A stretch of DNA of 64,000 bases from G965214625 sp965214625 (lineage in GTDB: Bacteria; Pseudomonadota; Gammaproteobacteria; Arenicellales; Poriferihabitantaceae). The translations under genes were made by a program, and so were the position numbers. The notes below the pieces were generated by a model, which did no database searches, was not told where the DNA came from, and saw only the letters and a program-made list of their open reading frames with translations. This document shows, piece after piece, positions 53,189 to 63,499 of the stretch. The stretch spans positions 1,178,001-1,242,000 of the forward strand of contig OZ243962.1 in the NCBI GenBank assembly GCA_965214625.1, written 5' to 3'. Each line of letters begins with the position of its first letter. The first letter of the stretch is position 1.

Positions 53189-55939
53189 ATGACCCCACTG
53201 CGGCCCCGTCTTCCGGCAGTGGTTCAGGCCCGCATTGCAAGCGGAACCACCATTGTCACCGCCACGCGCAGGTTGGCCCGGGAGTATCAGCATCATTACA
53301 ACCTGAGGCAGATGAGCGAAGGGGAATCGGCTTGGGAATCGGCCGACATACTGCCTGTTGAAAGCTGGCTGAAACGCAGTTGGCAAACCCTTCGGCTGCA
53401 CCATCCTCCGACCCCGATACTGATCAATGACCTACAACGCAATCTGGTTTGGGGGAACATCATTCGCGAAGATATCCGCCAGTACGAGGATCACAACCAG
53501 CCGCTGTGGAATATCACCTCAACCGCCAGCACCGCAGTCAAGGCCTGGAAATTGATTCATCAGTGGGACATCGACCTGGCTGAGTGTGCCACTTCGTTTC
53601 AACCCGATCATCGCAGCTTTGCCCGCTGGGCAAACCGATTTCGACAGTTATGCGCCGATAAAAACTGGCTTGACTCTGCACAATTGATTGATGCGATCAT
53701 CCAGATTCTGTCCTTTCGACCACCGTCCAAAGTCGCTTCAAACACCAGCCATCCGCTGCCTGAACACCACCTGCTGTTCGCTGGATTTGACCAGATCACA
53801 CCCCAACAACAGCGCCTAGTGAGCTGTCTTGAGGATTACGGGATCACGGTTGAAATCATGCCGGTTCAGAAGAACACGGGTGATCCCCCCCCGGCCGCCC
53901 TCAAATATCAGGATGAGGCGGCCCAGTGGCGGGCCGCCGCCCACTGGGCACGAGTGGAACAACAACGCGAGCCCCGGCAACATCTGGGGATCATCGTTCC
54001 CAATCTCAGTCAGTCAAGCACCATGATACGGCATGCGTTGATCCAGGTCCTGTGTCCCGGGAAACTGCTTGAACCCGGGTCAGAAGCCGATTATCCGTTT
54101 CACATCTCGCTTGGCAAGCGACTCGCGCAGTTCCCCGTGATTGACTCGGCACTGCGATTGCTGCAATTGAGCCAAAATACCCCGTTATCCTACGAAAACT
54201 GGGCAAGGATATTCCTGTGTCCCCATATCGCGGGGGCAGAAACTGAACGCGATCACCGCAGTCAGTTCGAGTGGTGGGCACGGCGGCACCTCCCCTACCA
54301 AGTGGGCCTTTCCAGTGTGATTGGACAATTGCGCAGGCCCCGCAGCCGACCCGCCTGCCCGGCGTTGTTTGCCGTGTTGTGCCAATTGCAGGACCTGATC
54401 AAAACCCAGAACGCCACCCAGACGTTCAAGCACTGGGTTTCGTTTTACAGGACCTTTCTCGAGACGGCGGGCTGGCCGGGAGAAAAAATACTCGACACGG
54501 ACGAGTTTCAAACCGTTTCCGCCTTTCACCGCCACCTGTTCCACATTGAATCCATTGATCTGGTCAGTCACCGGGCGAGCAGTCCCGTCGCCTTGTCGGT
54601 CGTGAGGCACTATTTGTCACAGCAGTTCTTCCAGACTGAAACCGCTGATGTGCCAATCTCGGTCGTCGATGTCTGGGAGGCTGCCGGCCTCCAGTTCGAT
54701 GCCGTCTGGTTCGGCGGATTGTCAGAAAAGGCCTGGCCGACCACCGTGCAATCCTCACCCTTCATCCCCAGACCGGTCCAGGAACGGGCCGGTATCCCCC
54801 GATCCTCAGTCAAGACCAACCATCAGCTTGCCCAGGTCGTCCAACAGCGGATCGAGTGTGACAGCAACCGGCTGATTTTCAGCCGACACTGTCACGAACA
54901 AGAGGTCAAACTGGCCCCAAGTCCACTCTTCCCGGAATCGGACAGCCAATCGGGGGACTCCCCGCCCCCGCTGGCACAGTACCTGCAAAACGATACCGAA
55001 CTGCAATGGCTGGATGATGACACGGGACTGGCTGTCGAGGCCCCGCCCATTCGGGGGGGAACCGCCTTGATTCAGGACCAAGCGATATGCCCCTTCAGAG
55101 CGTACGCCCGCTATCGCTTGGGAGCCGTGGACCGACCCCTCCCGTCACAGGATCTCGATGCACTGGCCTGGGGCTCATTGATCCATGACATCCTGGAAGA
55201 CACCTGGCGTCGAATCCGCACGTCCGATCAACTGGAGACAATGACACCCGATCAGCTCAAAACAGTGATCCACGACAGCGTGGCCAAAGCCGGTGCCCGT
55301 TACGCCTTTGTCAGCGGCAACGGCAAACAGTTTCTACAATTCCAGTATCGCTGGCTTGAGCGATTGGTACGGGACTGGTTCGAGATCGAAAAAAACCGGG
55401 CCCAGCCGTTTCATATCAAGGCGCTGGAAAAGCAGATGTCCCTGTGGCTGGGCGGGCTTCGTTTGCAACTGAAAATTGATCGTATCGATCAACTTGCAGA
55501 CGGCACCCTTGCCCTGATTGACTACAAAACCGGTTTTCCTGCCGGCCTGGGCCAGTGGTTTGGTACACGGCCGGAGGCGCCCCAGCTGCCACTTTACGCG
55601 ATGGCCTGTGCACAGGATCAATCGGAAAAACTGACCGTCCTGGCGTTTGCTCACATCCGTCAAGGCCACAGTGGCTACAAGGGCATCAGTCACAGCGACA
55701 ACTTTCACAGCAACTCGACGGGCGGGATCCGCGTTTGGCCACTGGAAAAAACCGACCACCTCAAGAACCGGCATATCAGTTGGGACGATATGCAACAGCA
55801 ATGGTGCACACACCTCGGTCAATTGGCAGAAGACTTCCAATCGGGAAAAGCCGCGGTTGACCCGGCTCGCGCCCATAGCTGCACCTATTGCGACCTGCAT
55901 GGACTGTGCCGTATCGACGACATCCGCAGGAGCAACTAG
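53189..55939 (+). CDS. AddB-like PD-(D/E)XK nuclease, probable DNA repair protein (TIGR03623 type)
   Basis: 916 residues from ATG 53189 (AAGG upstream; a TTG at 53165 is in frame). The N-terminal two-thirds is helicase-like without a clear Walker A, as in AddB-type proteins. The C-terminal nuclease has D778-x-K780 in LALIDYKTG. Four cysteines, Cys634 and Cys898, Cys901, Cys907 (the last three in SCTYCDLHGLC), flank the nuclease domain, the spacing that binds a 4Fe-4S cluster in AddB. It partners with the helicase gene that starts 2 bases later. The likely role is end-resection of double-strand breaks. Confidence 0.88.
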   Translation: MTPLRPRLPAVVQARIASGTTIVTATRRLAREYQHHYNLRQMSEGESAWESADILPVESWLKRSWQTLRLHHPPTPILINDLQRNLVWGNIIREDIRQYEDHNQPLWNITSTASTAVKAWKLIHQWDIDLAECATSFQPDHRSFARWANRFRQLCADKNWLDSAQLIDAIIQILSFRPPSKVASNTSHPLPEHHLLFAGFDQITPQQQRLVSCLEDYGITVEIMPVQKNTGDPPPAALKYQDEAAQWRAAAHWARVEQQREPRQHLGIIVPNLSQSSTMIRHALIQVLCPGKLLEPGSEADYPFHISLGKRLAQFPVIDSALRLLQLSQNTPLSYENWARIFLCPHIAGAETERDHRSQFEWWARRHLPYQVGLSSVIGQLRRPRSRPACPALFAVLCQLQDLIKTQNATQTFKHWVSFYRTFLETAGWPGEKILDTDEFQTVSAFHRHLFHIESIDLVSHRASSPVALSVVRHYLSQQFFQTETADVPISVVDVWEAAGLQFDAVWFGGLSEKAWPTTVQSSPFIPRPVQERAGIPRSSVKTNHQLAQVVQQRIECDSNRLIFSRHCHEQEVKLAPSPLFPESDSQSGDSPPPLAQYLQNDTELQWLDDDTGLAVEAPPIRGGTALIQDQAICPFRAYARYRLGAVDRPLPSQDLDALAWGSLIHDILEDTWRRIRTSDQLETMTPDQLKTVIHDSVAKAGARYAFVSGNGKQFLQFQYRWLERLVRDWFEIEKNRAQPFHIKALEKQMSLWLGGLRLQLKIDRIDQLADGTLALIDYKTGFPAGLGQWFGTRPEAPQLPLYAMACAQDQSEKLTVLAFAHIRQGHSGYKGISHSDNFHSNSTGGIRVWPLEKTDHLKNRHISWDDMQQQWCTHLGQLAEDFQSGKAAVDPARAHSCTYCDLHGLCRIDDIRRSN

Positions 55940-55940
55940 C

Positions 55941-58900
55941 ATGCCGATTTCCGATCAGACGCAACGAAACGAGGCATTGAATCCGGCGCAATCATTCATT
56001 GTACAGGCCCCGGCCGGTTCCGGAAAAACCAGCCTGCTGGTACAGCGCTACTTGTTGCTGCTGTCTTTGGTTGAGCAACCGGAGGAAATACTGGCCATCA
56101 CGTTCACCCGCAAGGCCACCGCGGAAATGCGGGAACGTATCGTGTCTGCGCTCAATGATGAAGCCGAGGTCTCCCGGAGGCCGACGAATGGCAAGCGCCT
56201 GTCATTGGCACAAAACGCGCTAAAAACTGACGTACTCAAGGACTGGAATCTGCTCCACAACCCCCGACGTCTTCGCATACAGACCATTGATGCGCTTTGT
56301 TTCGACCTCGTCAGGCACATGCCCTGGTCATCCCGCTTCGGGGGGGTACCGACGCTCATTGAAAACGTCGCTCCGTTGTATCTGACGGCGGCAAAAAATG
56401 CACTGGATCATATCGAACAGGGATCAGACTGGGCACAAGACTGTCTGCATATTCTGCAACTGGTCGATATGCGATTTTCCAGGGCACAGGCGCTGATTGC
56501 GGCCATGCTGGCGAAACGGGACCGCTGGATGCGTGGCCTTCCCGAGGGATCACGGGAACAATTCGAAGGCATGTGGCAAAGCGTGATCACGTCGGTTCTC
56601 CAGCACGCCGACTCCCTGCTCTCAGCGGCATTGAAACAGGAAATTGCCGCTATCGCCAACCAGGCCATCGTGGAACTGGCAGCCATCCGTTCGGATCACC
56701 CGTTGCGGCGTTGTGAGCACCTGCTTGACCATTTTCCCGAACCCGATACCGCGGCACTGCCCGTATGGCAGGCACTGGTTGCCCTGCTGCTGACCCAAAC
56801 GGGCACCGTCCGTGCCACCGTCAACAAGCACCACGGATTCCCGCCCAGCAACCCGGTTCTGAAAAGACGCATGCTGGGCGTGCTCAGCCGGCTGCGAGGC
56901 AAAGGAAACGTGATTGACTCACTGGTGATCATCGGGAAACTGCCCTCGGGTCACTTCGATGATCAGCAGTGGCGCACCCTGGCGTCGCTTTTCCGACTGC
57001 TTCCGCTGGCCGTCGCGGAACTGAGATTGCTGTTCAAGGAGAACAACCAGGCCGATTATATCGAGCTGTCGCAACGGGCAGAGATGGCACTGGGTGCCAC
57101 CGATTCCCCATCTGATCTGGCCATGTCGCTGGATTACCAGATCAAACACATCCTGGTGGACGAGTTTCAGGATACCTCCTTCGCCCAAATTGAACTGCTG
57201 TCAAAACTGACCGAAGGCTGGATCCCGGGGGATGGTCGAACACTCTTTCTGGTCGGTGATCCGATGCAGTCGATTTATCGGTTCAGGGAAGCCGAGGTCG
57301 GTCATTTTCTGGAAATCCAGCAACAGGGTTTCGAGTTGATCAAGCCGGTACCACTGACATTGAGCAGCAACTTCCGATCAGGCGCCAGACTGGTCAACTG
57401 GTTCAATACGGCCTTCGCAGCGATATTCCCGTCCCACAATGACGTCGTGAACAGTGCCGTCAGGTACAGCCCTGCGGTACCGGCCAGCGGTCAATCCACC
57501 GCCGGTGATGTGGTGTTGCACAACCTGTTCAACAGCTCCGCAGAACAGTCATCGTCCGCCATCTGTCATCTCATCCGGTCGGAATTACAGGACAATCCGG
57601 GGCAGACCATTGCCGTTCTCGGCCGAAGTCGCAGCCATCTGTTGCACATCGGGCCCGCCTTGAGAGCCGCTGGTATCCCGTTTCAGTCCGTGGATACAGA
57701 AACCATGCACAGCCAGCCCGCCGTCCAGGACCTGATCGCACTCACCCGAATTGTGATCCAGCCCGCTGACCGCGTCGCCTGGCTGTCAGTGCTGCGTGCA
57801 CCCTGGTGTGGCTTGACCCTTGCGGATCTTTCACTGATCGCCGGACTGGACCACAGTCAACCCCTCCCGCTACTGATCCGGCAACCCGCGATAACCGCGC
57901 AATTGTCGACTGAGGCCAAGGCGCGACTGTCAACCCTCTGCCAAGCGCTTGATGCGGCCCTGTTGACCCGAGGCAGGGTTCCGATCAGACAAAGCGTTGA
58001 GGCTGCCTGGCTCTCGCTGGGCGCCCCGGCACTGATTCCCGCAGAATACCTGGACGACTGTACGCTGTTTTTTGAACTGCTCGATCAACTCGAATCGACC
58101 TTTGATTTCATCAGCGCCGAGACGCTGTCCGAGGCCGTGCAACCGCTTTGGAGCAAGACAACGATTGAAGCGCCGGTTCAGTTGCTGACGATCCACAAGG
58201 CAAAAGGACTTGAATTTGATACGGTGATCATTCCGGCGCTGGAAAAGGTCCCCCGTCGTCCGGAACACGAATTGCTGCGCTGGACACGGCTCCCCAAGCA
58301 AATCCTGATTGCCCTGTTACCCGCCAGCGGACAGGAAGACAGATTTTACCGGTTTCTCGGTGAGGTGGAGCAATTGCGCCAGCGTAATGAATTGTGCCGA
58401 TTACTGTATGTGGCCTGTACCCGGGCCAGACATAAACTCCATCTCTTTGCCACCTTGAAAAGGACCGGCAACACCGTCAACCCCCCCGCTTCATCCTCCC
58501 TGCTGCATTTGATCTGGCCGGTATGGCAGTCGGACGCATCGGAACAGACCCCGTACTGTCCGGACACCGTCGATCCGCCGACTACCGATCAGGGGGAACC
58601 GGTTTTGCAACCACGTCAATTGGGCCGAGTGCCACCGGGTTTCCAAACCCGCCCCTTGCCAGACGATATCCTGATTCGCCAGCCAACAGCTATCTCGGAT
58701 GATCGGATGATCGAGTTCTCCTGGGCAGGGGAAACGGCGAGAATCGTGGGCATCACCGTTCACCGGCTATTGCAACAAATCGACGCCATTGGATGGGAAC
58801 AGTGGAAGCAGGGTGATAAAAATGCCCTCATTTCCCAGGCCAGGGGTCTGCTGATGGAAAACGGAATACCGCCAAGCGAACTGCCCCATGCCATGACACA

Positions 58901-59267
58901 GATTGATACCGTGTTGCAGCAAATTCGCATCGACCCAAAGGCAGAATGGATTTTTTCACCTCGTCATCACCACATCAGATCCGAGTGGGCCCTGTCAGGC
59001 ATCATCGACGATCAGATACGCAATATCGTCATTGACCGGACCTTTATTGATGCCGATGGAGTCCGCTGGATTATCGACTTCAAAACGAGTCGACACGAAG
59101 GGCCGGACATTGACGCATTTATTGCCCGGGAAAAACAGCGCTATCGGCAACAGCTGGAACAGTATGCGGGGATTGTCAGCCATCGCGAGACGAACGAGAT
59201 ACGGCTGGCGCTGTATTTCCCACTTTACAGGAAGTGGGTAGAATGGTCTTATATGATGGCCGTATAA
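55941..59267 (+). CDS. UvrD/RecB-family helicase-nuclease, AddA-like
   Basis: 1108 residues from ATG 55941, with AGGAG upstream; an overlapping longer frame from 55647 lies inside the preceding gene. A superfamily 1 helicase: Walker A APAGSGKTS (Lys29), motif Ia FTRKATAEMRER, Walker B VDEFQDTS (407-411), motif III GDPMQSIYRFREAE, motif V LLTIHKAKGLEFD and motif VI LLYVACTRARHKL. The C-terminal nuclease has D1046-x-K1048 in WIIDFKTS. It pairs with the AddB-like protein. RecBCD is absent from the window, so this may be the organism's main double-strand-end processing machine. Confidence 0.9.
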   Translation: MPISDQTQRNEALNPAQSFIVQAPAGSGKTSLLVQRYLLLLSLVEQPEEILAITFTRKATAEMRERIVSALNDEAEVSRRPTNGKRLSLAQNALKTDVLKDWNLLHNPRRLRIQTIDALCFDLVRHMPWSSRFGGVPTLIENVAPLYLTAAKNALDHIEQGSDWAQDCLHILQLVDMRFSRAQALIAAMLAKRDRWMRGLPEGSREQFEGMWQSVITSVLQHADSLLSAALKQEIAAIANQAIVELAAIRSDHPLRRCEHLLDHFPEPDTAALPVWQALVALLLTQTGTVRATVNKHHGFPPSNPVLKRRMLGVLSRLRGKGNVIDSLVIIGKLPSGHFDDQQWRTLASLFRLLPLAVAELRLLFKENNQADYIELSQRAEMALGATDSPSDLAMSLDYQIKHILVDEFQDTSFAQIELLSKLTEGWIPGDGRTLFLVGDPMQSIYRFREAEVGHFLEIQQQGFELIKPVPLTLSSNFRSGARLVNWFNTAFAAIFPSHNDVVNSAVRYSPAVPASGQSTAGDVVLHNLFNSSAEQSSSAICHLIRSELQDNPGQTIAVLGRSRSHLLHIGPALRAAGIPFQSVDTETMHSQPAVQDLIALTRIVIQPADRVAWLSVLRAPWCGLTLADLSLIAGLDHSQPLPLLIRQPAITAQLSTEAKARLSTLCQALDAALLTRGRVPIRQSVEAAWLSLGAPALIPAEYLDDCTLFFELLDQLESTFDFISAETLSEAVQPLWSKTTIEAPVQLLTIHKAKGLEFDTVIIPALEKVPRRPEHELLRWTRLPKQILIALLPASGQEDRFYRFLGEVEQLRQRNELCRLLYVACTRARHKLHLFATLKRTGNTVNPPASSSLLHLIWPVWQSDASEQTPYCPDTVDPPTTDQGEPVLQPRQLGRVPPGFQTRPLPDDILIRQPTAISDDRMIEFSWAGETARIVGITVHRLLQQIDAIGWEQWKQGDKNALISQARGLLMENGIPPSELPHAMTQIDTVLQQIRIDPKAEWIFSPRHHHIRSEWALSGIIDDQIRNIVIDRTFIDADGVRWIIDFKTSRHEGPDIDAFIAREKQRYRQQLEQYAGIVSHRETNEIRLALYFPLYRKWVEWSYMMAV

Positions 59268-59368
59268 TGCTCATCAACGACAGACCGGTCAGGGGATTGC
59301 CTGGACGGCCAACTCGACTGCATAGACCGATTCGCTCCTCGTGCCCTTTCACAACCAACTGAGACCTC

Positions 59369-60640
59369 ATGACGATCGAGATACCGGACTGGGCTGATGT
59401 CGTTGTCATCGGCGGCGGCATTGCAGGTTGCGCAACCACCTATTATCTAAGCCAATCAGGGGCATCGGTCGTTTTATGCGAAAAAGGGGTCATCGCAGGC
59501 GAACAATCGAGTCGCAACTGGGGGTTTATCCGACAACAGGGGCGGCATGCTTCTGAACTGCCCTTGATGATCCATAGTTTGCGGCTGTGGCATCAATTGG
59601 CCGAAAAACTACCGGTCGATATCGGCTTTCATGTGGGTGGAACATTGTACTTTTCCGATGACGATGCGCGTTTGAAGGCCAATCTGGCCTGGCTGGAACT
59701 CGCCAAGACATTTGAGCTCGATACCTGTTTTTTAACCGTCAGCCAACTGAAAAAGCATTTGCCCGAGATGTCACAACCCAACGAAGGAGCGCTGTTCACC
59801 CCGAGCGATGCCAGAGCCGAACCCGACAGGGCGACCCGGGCCATTGCCCAACAGGCAGCATCGAACGGCGCCTGTATTCTGGAGAATACGGCGGTGCGTG
59901 GCCTGGAACTGTCGGGTGGAGCCGTCAGCCGGGTGATCACGGAAAGCGGCCCGATTGATACCTCGACCGTGGTGTGTGCCGGGGGCGCCTGGTCATCGTA
60001 TTTTTGCCGCAGCCTGAACGTGCTTTTCCCCCAGTTGAAAGTGATCGGGTCGGTCCTGTCGACTCAGCCGGGACCACTTGTTTCCCAATCATCCATCTGG
60101 AGCAACGGCCTCGGCATGCGACGACGTGATGACGGTGGTTACAGTGTCGCCTATGGCGGCATCCTTGACTGCGAAATCACCCCCGACTACCTGCGGTTTT
60201 TTCGACGGTACCTTGCGGCCTATAAGGCAAGCAAGGAAGGGATACAACTGAAAGTGAACCAACGTTTTATGACCGAATGGGGCTGGCCCAACCCCATTGC
60301 CTTGGACCGAATCACCCCTTTTGAGAAAGAACGGGCACTGAACCCGGCGCCGAATCTGAAACTGCTGCGCCTGGCCAAACAACGTCTGGGCGAGGTTTTT
60401 CCGTCGCTGGGTGAGATCGGGATAAACCGGCGCTGGGCAGGGATGATCGATGTCACACCCGATGAACTGCCGATTATCAGTCCGGTGGCCAAGATTCCCG
60501 GGTTGATCCTGTCGACCGGCTTTAGCGGTCACGGTTTCGGTGTCGGACCGGGCGTGGGGAAGGTCACCGCGGAACTGGCGCTCGGCCATCAACCGAGCGT
60601 GGATCTGTCTCCATTCACGGTTGAACGCTTTTTGAAGTAA
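59369..60640 (+). CDS. FAD-dependent oxidoreductase (DAO family)
   Basis: 423 residues. N-terminal FAD-binding Rossmann motif DVVVIGGGIAGCATTYYLSQ (about residues 9-28). SRNWGFIRQQGRHASELPLM and the C-terminal RRWAGMIDVTPDELPIISPV and STGFSGHGFGVGPGVGKVTA are typical of the D-amino-acid/glycine/sarcosine oxidase-like DAO group. Such enzymes oxidise amines or amino acids and reduce FAD. The substrate is unknown. The gene starts 101 bases after the helicase and ends before an IS relic. Confidence 0.87.
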   Translation: MTIEIPDWADVVVIGGGIAGCATTYYLSQSGASVVLCEKGVIAGEQSSRNWGFIRQQGRHASELPLMIHSLRLWHQLAEKLPVDIGFHVGGTLYFSDDDARLKANLAWLELAKTFELDTCFLTVSQLKKHLPEMSQPNEGALFTPSDARAEPDRATRAIAQQAASNGACILENTAVRGLELSGGAVSRVITESGPIDTSTVVCAGGAWSSYFCRSLNVLFPQLKVIGSVLSTQPGPLVSQSSIWSNGLGMRRRDDGGYSVAYGGILDCEITPDYLRFFRRYLAAYKASKEGIQLKVNQRFMTEWGWPNPIALDRITPFEKERALNPAPNLKLLRLAKQRLGEVFPSLGEIGINRRWAGMIDVTPDELPIISPVAKIPGLILSTGFSGHGFGVGPGVGKVTAELALGHQPSVDLSPFTVERFLK

Positions 60641-60721
60641 TGAGATAGGGAGTATGTCTAAACTGAACTTCACTGACCAAATCCAGCAAGAACCCTTATC
60701 CTACAAGGGATGTCGGCGAAT

Positions 60722-61520
60722 TCAGGGTGGTCGGCTTATGGCAACATTTGCTCCAAGGTTGGGATCGACATCGAGCAGTTCAAAGGCCCTTTGCTGTAGC
60801 GACGTGGCTTCGGCTAGCAGGGTCAGCGGCCGGTTGGGTTGAGGGTTGAGCCGGCATCACCACCTGTTGAGGGTCAGCGTGGCCAGGTGATCCAGCAGGG
60901 TATCCAGACTCGACACCGCGAGGCCGTGTTCGGTTCTTTTGCTCGTGGCCTTGCGTTTTGTGTGGTCGGAAACCGCGGCCTTTTGAACCGGCGAGGCCCC
61001 GTGTTCCCGGGCCTGATCGGGTAGTTCATCCTCGAACAACAACGGCGCCAGCTTGCGACGCAGAGGCCACTGCACATACAGCGCCAGCAGACACAGGAAC
61101 CCATGAGCCCGCACCCGGGCAATGGCCACCGCACCGCGCAAACGCGACCCCTTGCGACGAACGATCTGTTGGATGTGCAACAGGATTGCCTCGGTGGCCT
61201 CGGTCAACGCCTCGCGCTTGCGCGCGCGCTCTGCGCGCAGCCTTGGATTGAGACACACCAGCAGTCGTTCGCCGGGAAAGTCCGGGTGGGTGATCTCGGC
61301 CACGGTGTCGTCCACCAGGGTCTGCGGTTCCACCGCCGCATTGCCCTCAAACACCTCGATCGCCAGCGGACAACCGTCGGCACTGCATAACAGCCCATCA
61401 ACTATCGGTGGTTTGCCGCGTTTACCGTCCCGGTGGTATCCATCGGTGGTCAGCGGACAGTGGGTCTCTTCCAGTTGGTTGTGGAATAAACCTCTGATTG
61501 TTCCGGGATAGCTACTTAAA
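60722..61520 (-). pseudogene. IS1634-type transposase remnant
   Basis: The minus strand keeps separated pieces of an IS1634-family transposase. Near 61350-61500 are ETHCPLTTDGYHRDGKRGK and GLLCSADGCPLAIEVFEGN. Then come EITHPDFPGERLLVCLNPRL and RARKREALTEATEAI, the YVQWPLRRKLAPLLFEDE segment and SSLDTLLDHLATLTLNR. After a frameshift near 60855 the C-terminus appears as LAEATSLQQRAFELLDVDP, ending SRPP at 60722. Compared with complete transposases, the catalytic N-terminal half and a central block of about 120 residues are missing. No terminal inverted repeats were found. Confidence 0.8.
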
Positions 61521-61592
61521 TTATCGCAGTGAAAATGTGTAATATGAAAGTACTACTTGCAATTTTCACGATCTGTTGGTATTTTAACTGGC

Positions 61593-62774
61593 ATGATTGA
61601 ACGTCAGATCACACCCCACTTGATCACATTGTTTCAACAGTATCCTTTTGTTACTGTGACCGGACCGCGGCAATCCGGTAAAACCACGCTTTGCCGCGCT
61701 GCTTTCCCTGATCTGAAATATGCCAATCTGGAGGCGCCCGACCAACGGCATTTTGCTGAATCGGATCCCCGCGCATTTCTCGCCCAACTCAATGGGGGCG
61801 CCATTATAGACGAAGTACAGCATGTTCCCACCCTGTTATCCTGGCTCCAGGTACTGGCTGACGAAACAGGCGACAATGGGCTTTTCGTGTTGACGGGTAG
61901 TGAGCAGTTCAGGCTTTCCAATGTAATCAGTCAGTCTCTGGCGGGGCGGACAGCGCTGCTTCGTCTGTTGCCATTCTCGCTGGCTGAACGGAACCGGACT
62001 GGCGTCGCCAATTCGGTAGACGATATTATTTACTCAGGGTTCTATCCTCGTATTCATGACCAGGCGCTTGACCCGCACAAGGCGCTCGGTGATTACCTGG
62101 AGACTTACGTCGAGCGTGATGTGCGCCGGTTGGGTGAGATACGCAACCTGTCCAGCTTTCGACTCTTTGTCCGTCTGTGTGCCGGACGAGTGGGGCAACT
62201 GCTCAATCTCAGTTCGCTGGGCGCGGATGCCGGTGTATCCCACACGACAGCGAGAGAGTGGCTTACGCTGCTGGAAACCAGCTACATTGTCTTCCAGCTA
62301 CAACCGTTTCACGCCAATCTCAGAAAGCGTCTGACCAAGTCGCCCAAACTCTACTTCTACGATGTTGGGCTGGCCAGCTATCTGATTGGCATTGAACAGG
62401 CCGGGCAGGTTGCTACCCATCCTTTGCGTGGAGCACTTTTTGAAAACCTGGTCGTCGCGGAGGCGCTCAAGCATCGTTACAATCAGGGCCGTCAATCCAA
62501 TCTCTCCTTTTTCCGCGATGCCCGGGGGCTGGAATGTGACCTTTTCTACAGGACGAGCTCCGGTATTGGCGCTATAGAGATCAAATCCGGGTCTACAATT
62601 GCTTCCGACTATTTTCATTCACTCAATCGAGTTGCCAAACTGATTCCGGATATTTCCTCCAAAGCTGTCATTTACGGAGGGGCGGCCCGTCAAATTCGCA
62701 GTGATGGGAAGGTGGCTCCGTTGGCTGACCTGGTTGGAGTACTTGAAGAATTCGAGTTGAAGAGTGGACTGTGA
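61593..62774 (+). CDS. AAA ATPase with DUF4143 domain
   Basis: 393 residues from ATG 61593; the frame opens at 61557. P-loop GPRQSGKTT (about residues 22-30), Walker B GGAIIDEVQHVP, and sensor motif FVLTGSEQFRL define the AAA_14 domain. The C-terminal half is DUF4143 (GALFENLVVAEALKHRYNQG, then FFRDARGLECDLFYR and IGAIEIKSGSTI), resembling a PD-(D/E)XK fold. The family is very common in bacteria and archaea and moves horizontally; its role is unknown. It sits beside an IS relic and has its own terminator. Confidence 0.88.
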   Translation: MIERQITPHLITLFQQYPFVTVTGPRQSGKTTLCRAAFPDLKYANLEAPDQRHFAESDPRAFLAQLNGGAIIDEVQHVPTLLSWLQVLADETGDNGLFVLTGSEQFRLSNVISQSLAGRTALLRLLPFSLAERNRTGVANSVDDIIYSGFYPRIHDQALDPHKALGDYLETYVERDVRRLGEIRNLSSFRLFVRLCAGRVGQLLNLSSLGADAGVSHTTAREWLTLLETSYIVFQLQPFHANLRKRLTKSPKLYFYDVGLASYLIGIEQAGQVATHPLRGALFENLVVAEALKHRYNQGRQSNLSFFRDARGLECDLFYRTSSGIGAIEIKSGSTIASDYFHSLNRVAKLIPDISSKAVIYGGAARQIRSDGKVAPLADLVGVLEEFELKSGL

Positions 62775-63499
62775 TTGACCCAAGATGACTACTATAAAAC
62801 CGGGGCGGGGGAATATACTGTTTGAGGGAATTGCGCTGTCACTAACTACCTGTAGATAAACGGTTTTTCGGGACCTTAAAAAACACTTTACCCCACACCG
62901 ATGGCGTCATGGTGGGGTTTTTAGCTCGTCGGTTGCACCCCAACGTTGGATTCACCCTAGGGACATCGACCCGGTCAGGGCACCCGAATGACGCCGGTTG
63001 CTGAGGCTCATCTCTGGATTGGAAAACGCTGGCCGACTTATCGGAACCGCGGTGTTTGAAACTAGACTCGATGGTTGTGTGCGAAGCATATGAAGATATC
63101 AAGGCAGTTGACTGCAACTGCCTATATCCCACCGCAACCGATATGGGTGTCAAATATCGAACGGTTGCATAGACAAACAGAAATAGAGGTTATGAAGTTG
63201 CAGACAACCGCAATAAAATAAACTCCGACTAATCTTTCTATTTGGAAAATAACGAACGCTCAAGTATTTTTTGTGGACAAGCACAAATCATCGGCATACG
63301 GTCTGTCTGAGTGCAGAAGAATAGGCACAGTTGCATGATCTGGTGCACAAGACGGATTCACCTTCAGGTTGCCGATATGAATAGCAAAAGACAAGCAGTG
63401 GCAAACAACAAGCGGCCTGATTATACTTGCCGACAGAACCGTTTCTATCGCCCGTTGTCTACTGAAGACATCGACATTGCATAATCGACCATCCAATCC
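62775..63499. other. Intergenic, one terminator and one hairpin
   Basis: About 720 bases without a supported gene. Besides the terminator at 62890-62923 it holds a perfect 9-bp stem-loop, AGGCAGTTG (63102-63110) with CAACTGCCT (63115-63123), loop ACTG. The promoter of the permease operon should be near 63400-63480, but no clear boxes were found. Confidence 0.4.
62890..62923 (+). terminator. Probable intrinsic terminator after the DUF4143 gene
   Basis: ACCCCAC (62890-62896) pairs with GTGGGGT (62912-62918) and is followed by TTTT. The loop is 15 bases. It lies about 115 bases after the gene's stop codon. Confidence 0.55.

Noticed and set aside
55647..55940. Upstream extension of the AddA-like helicase frame
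   Set aside because: It lies within the AddB-like gene in another frame; ATG 55941 has a proper ribosome site and matches the family N-terminus.
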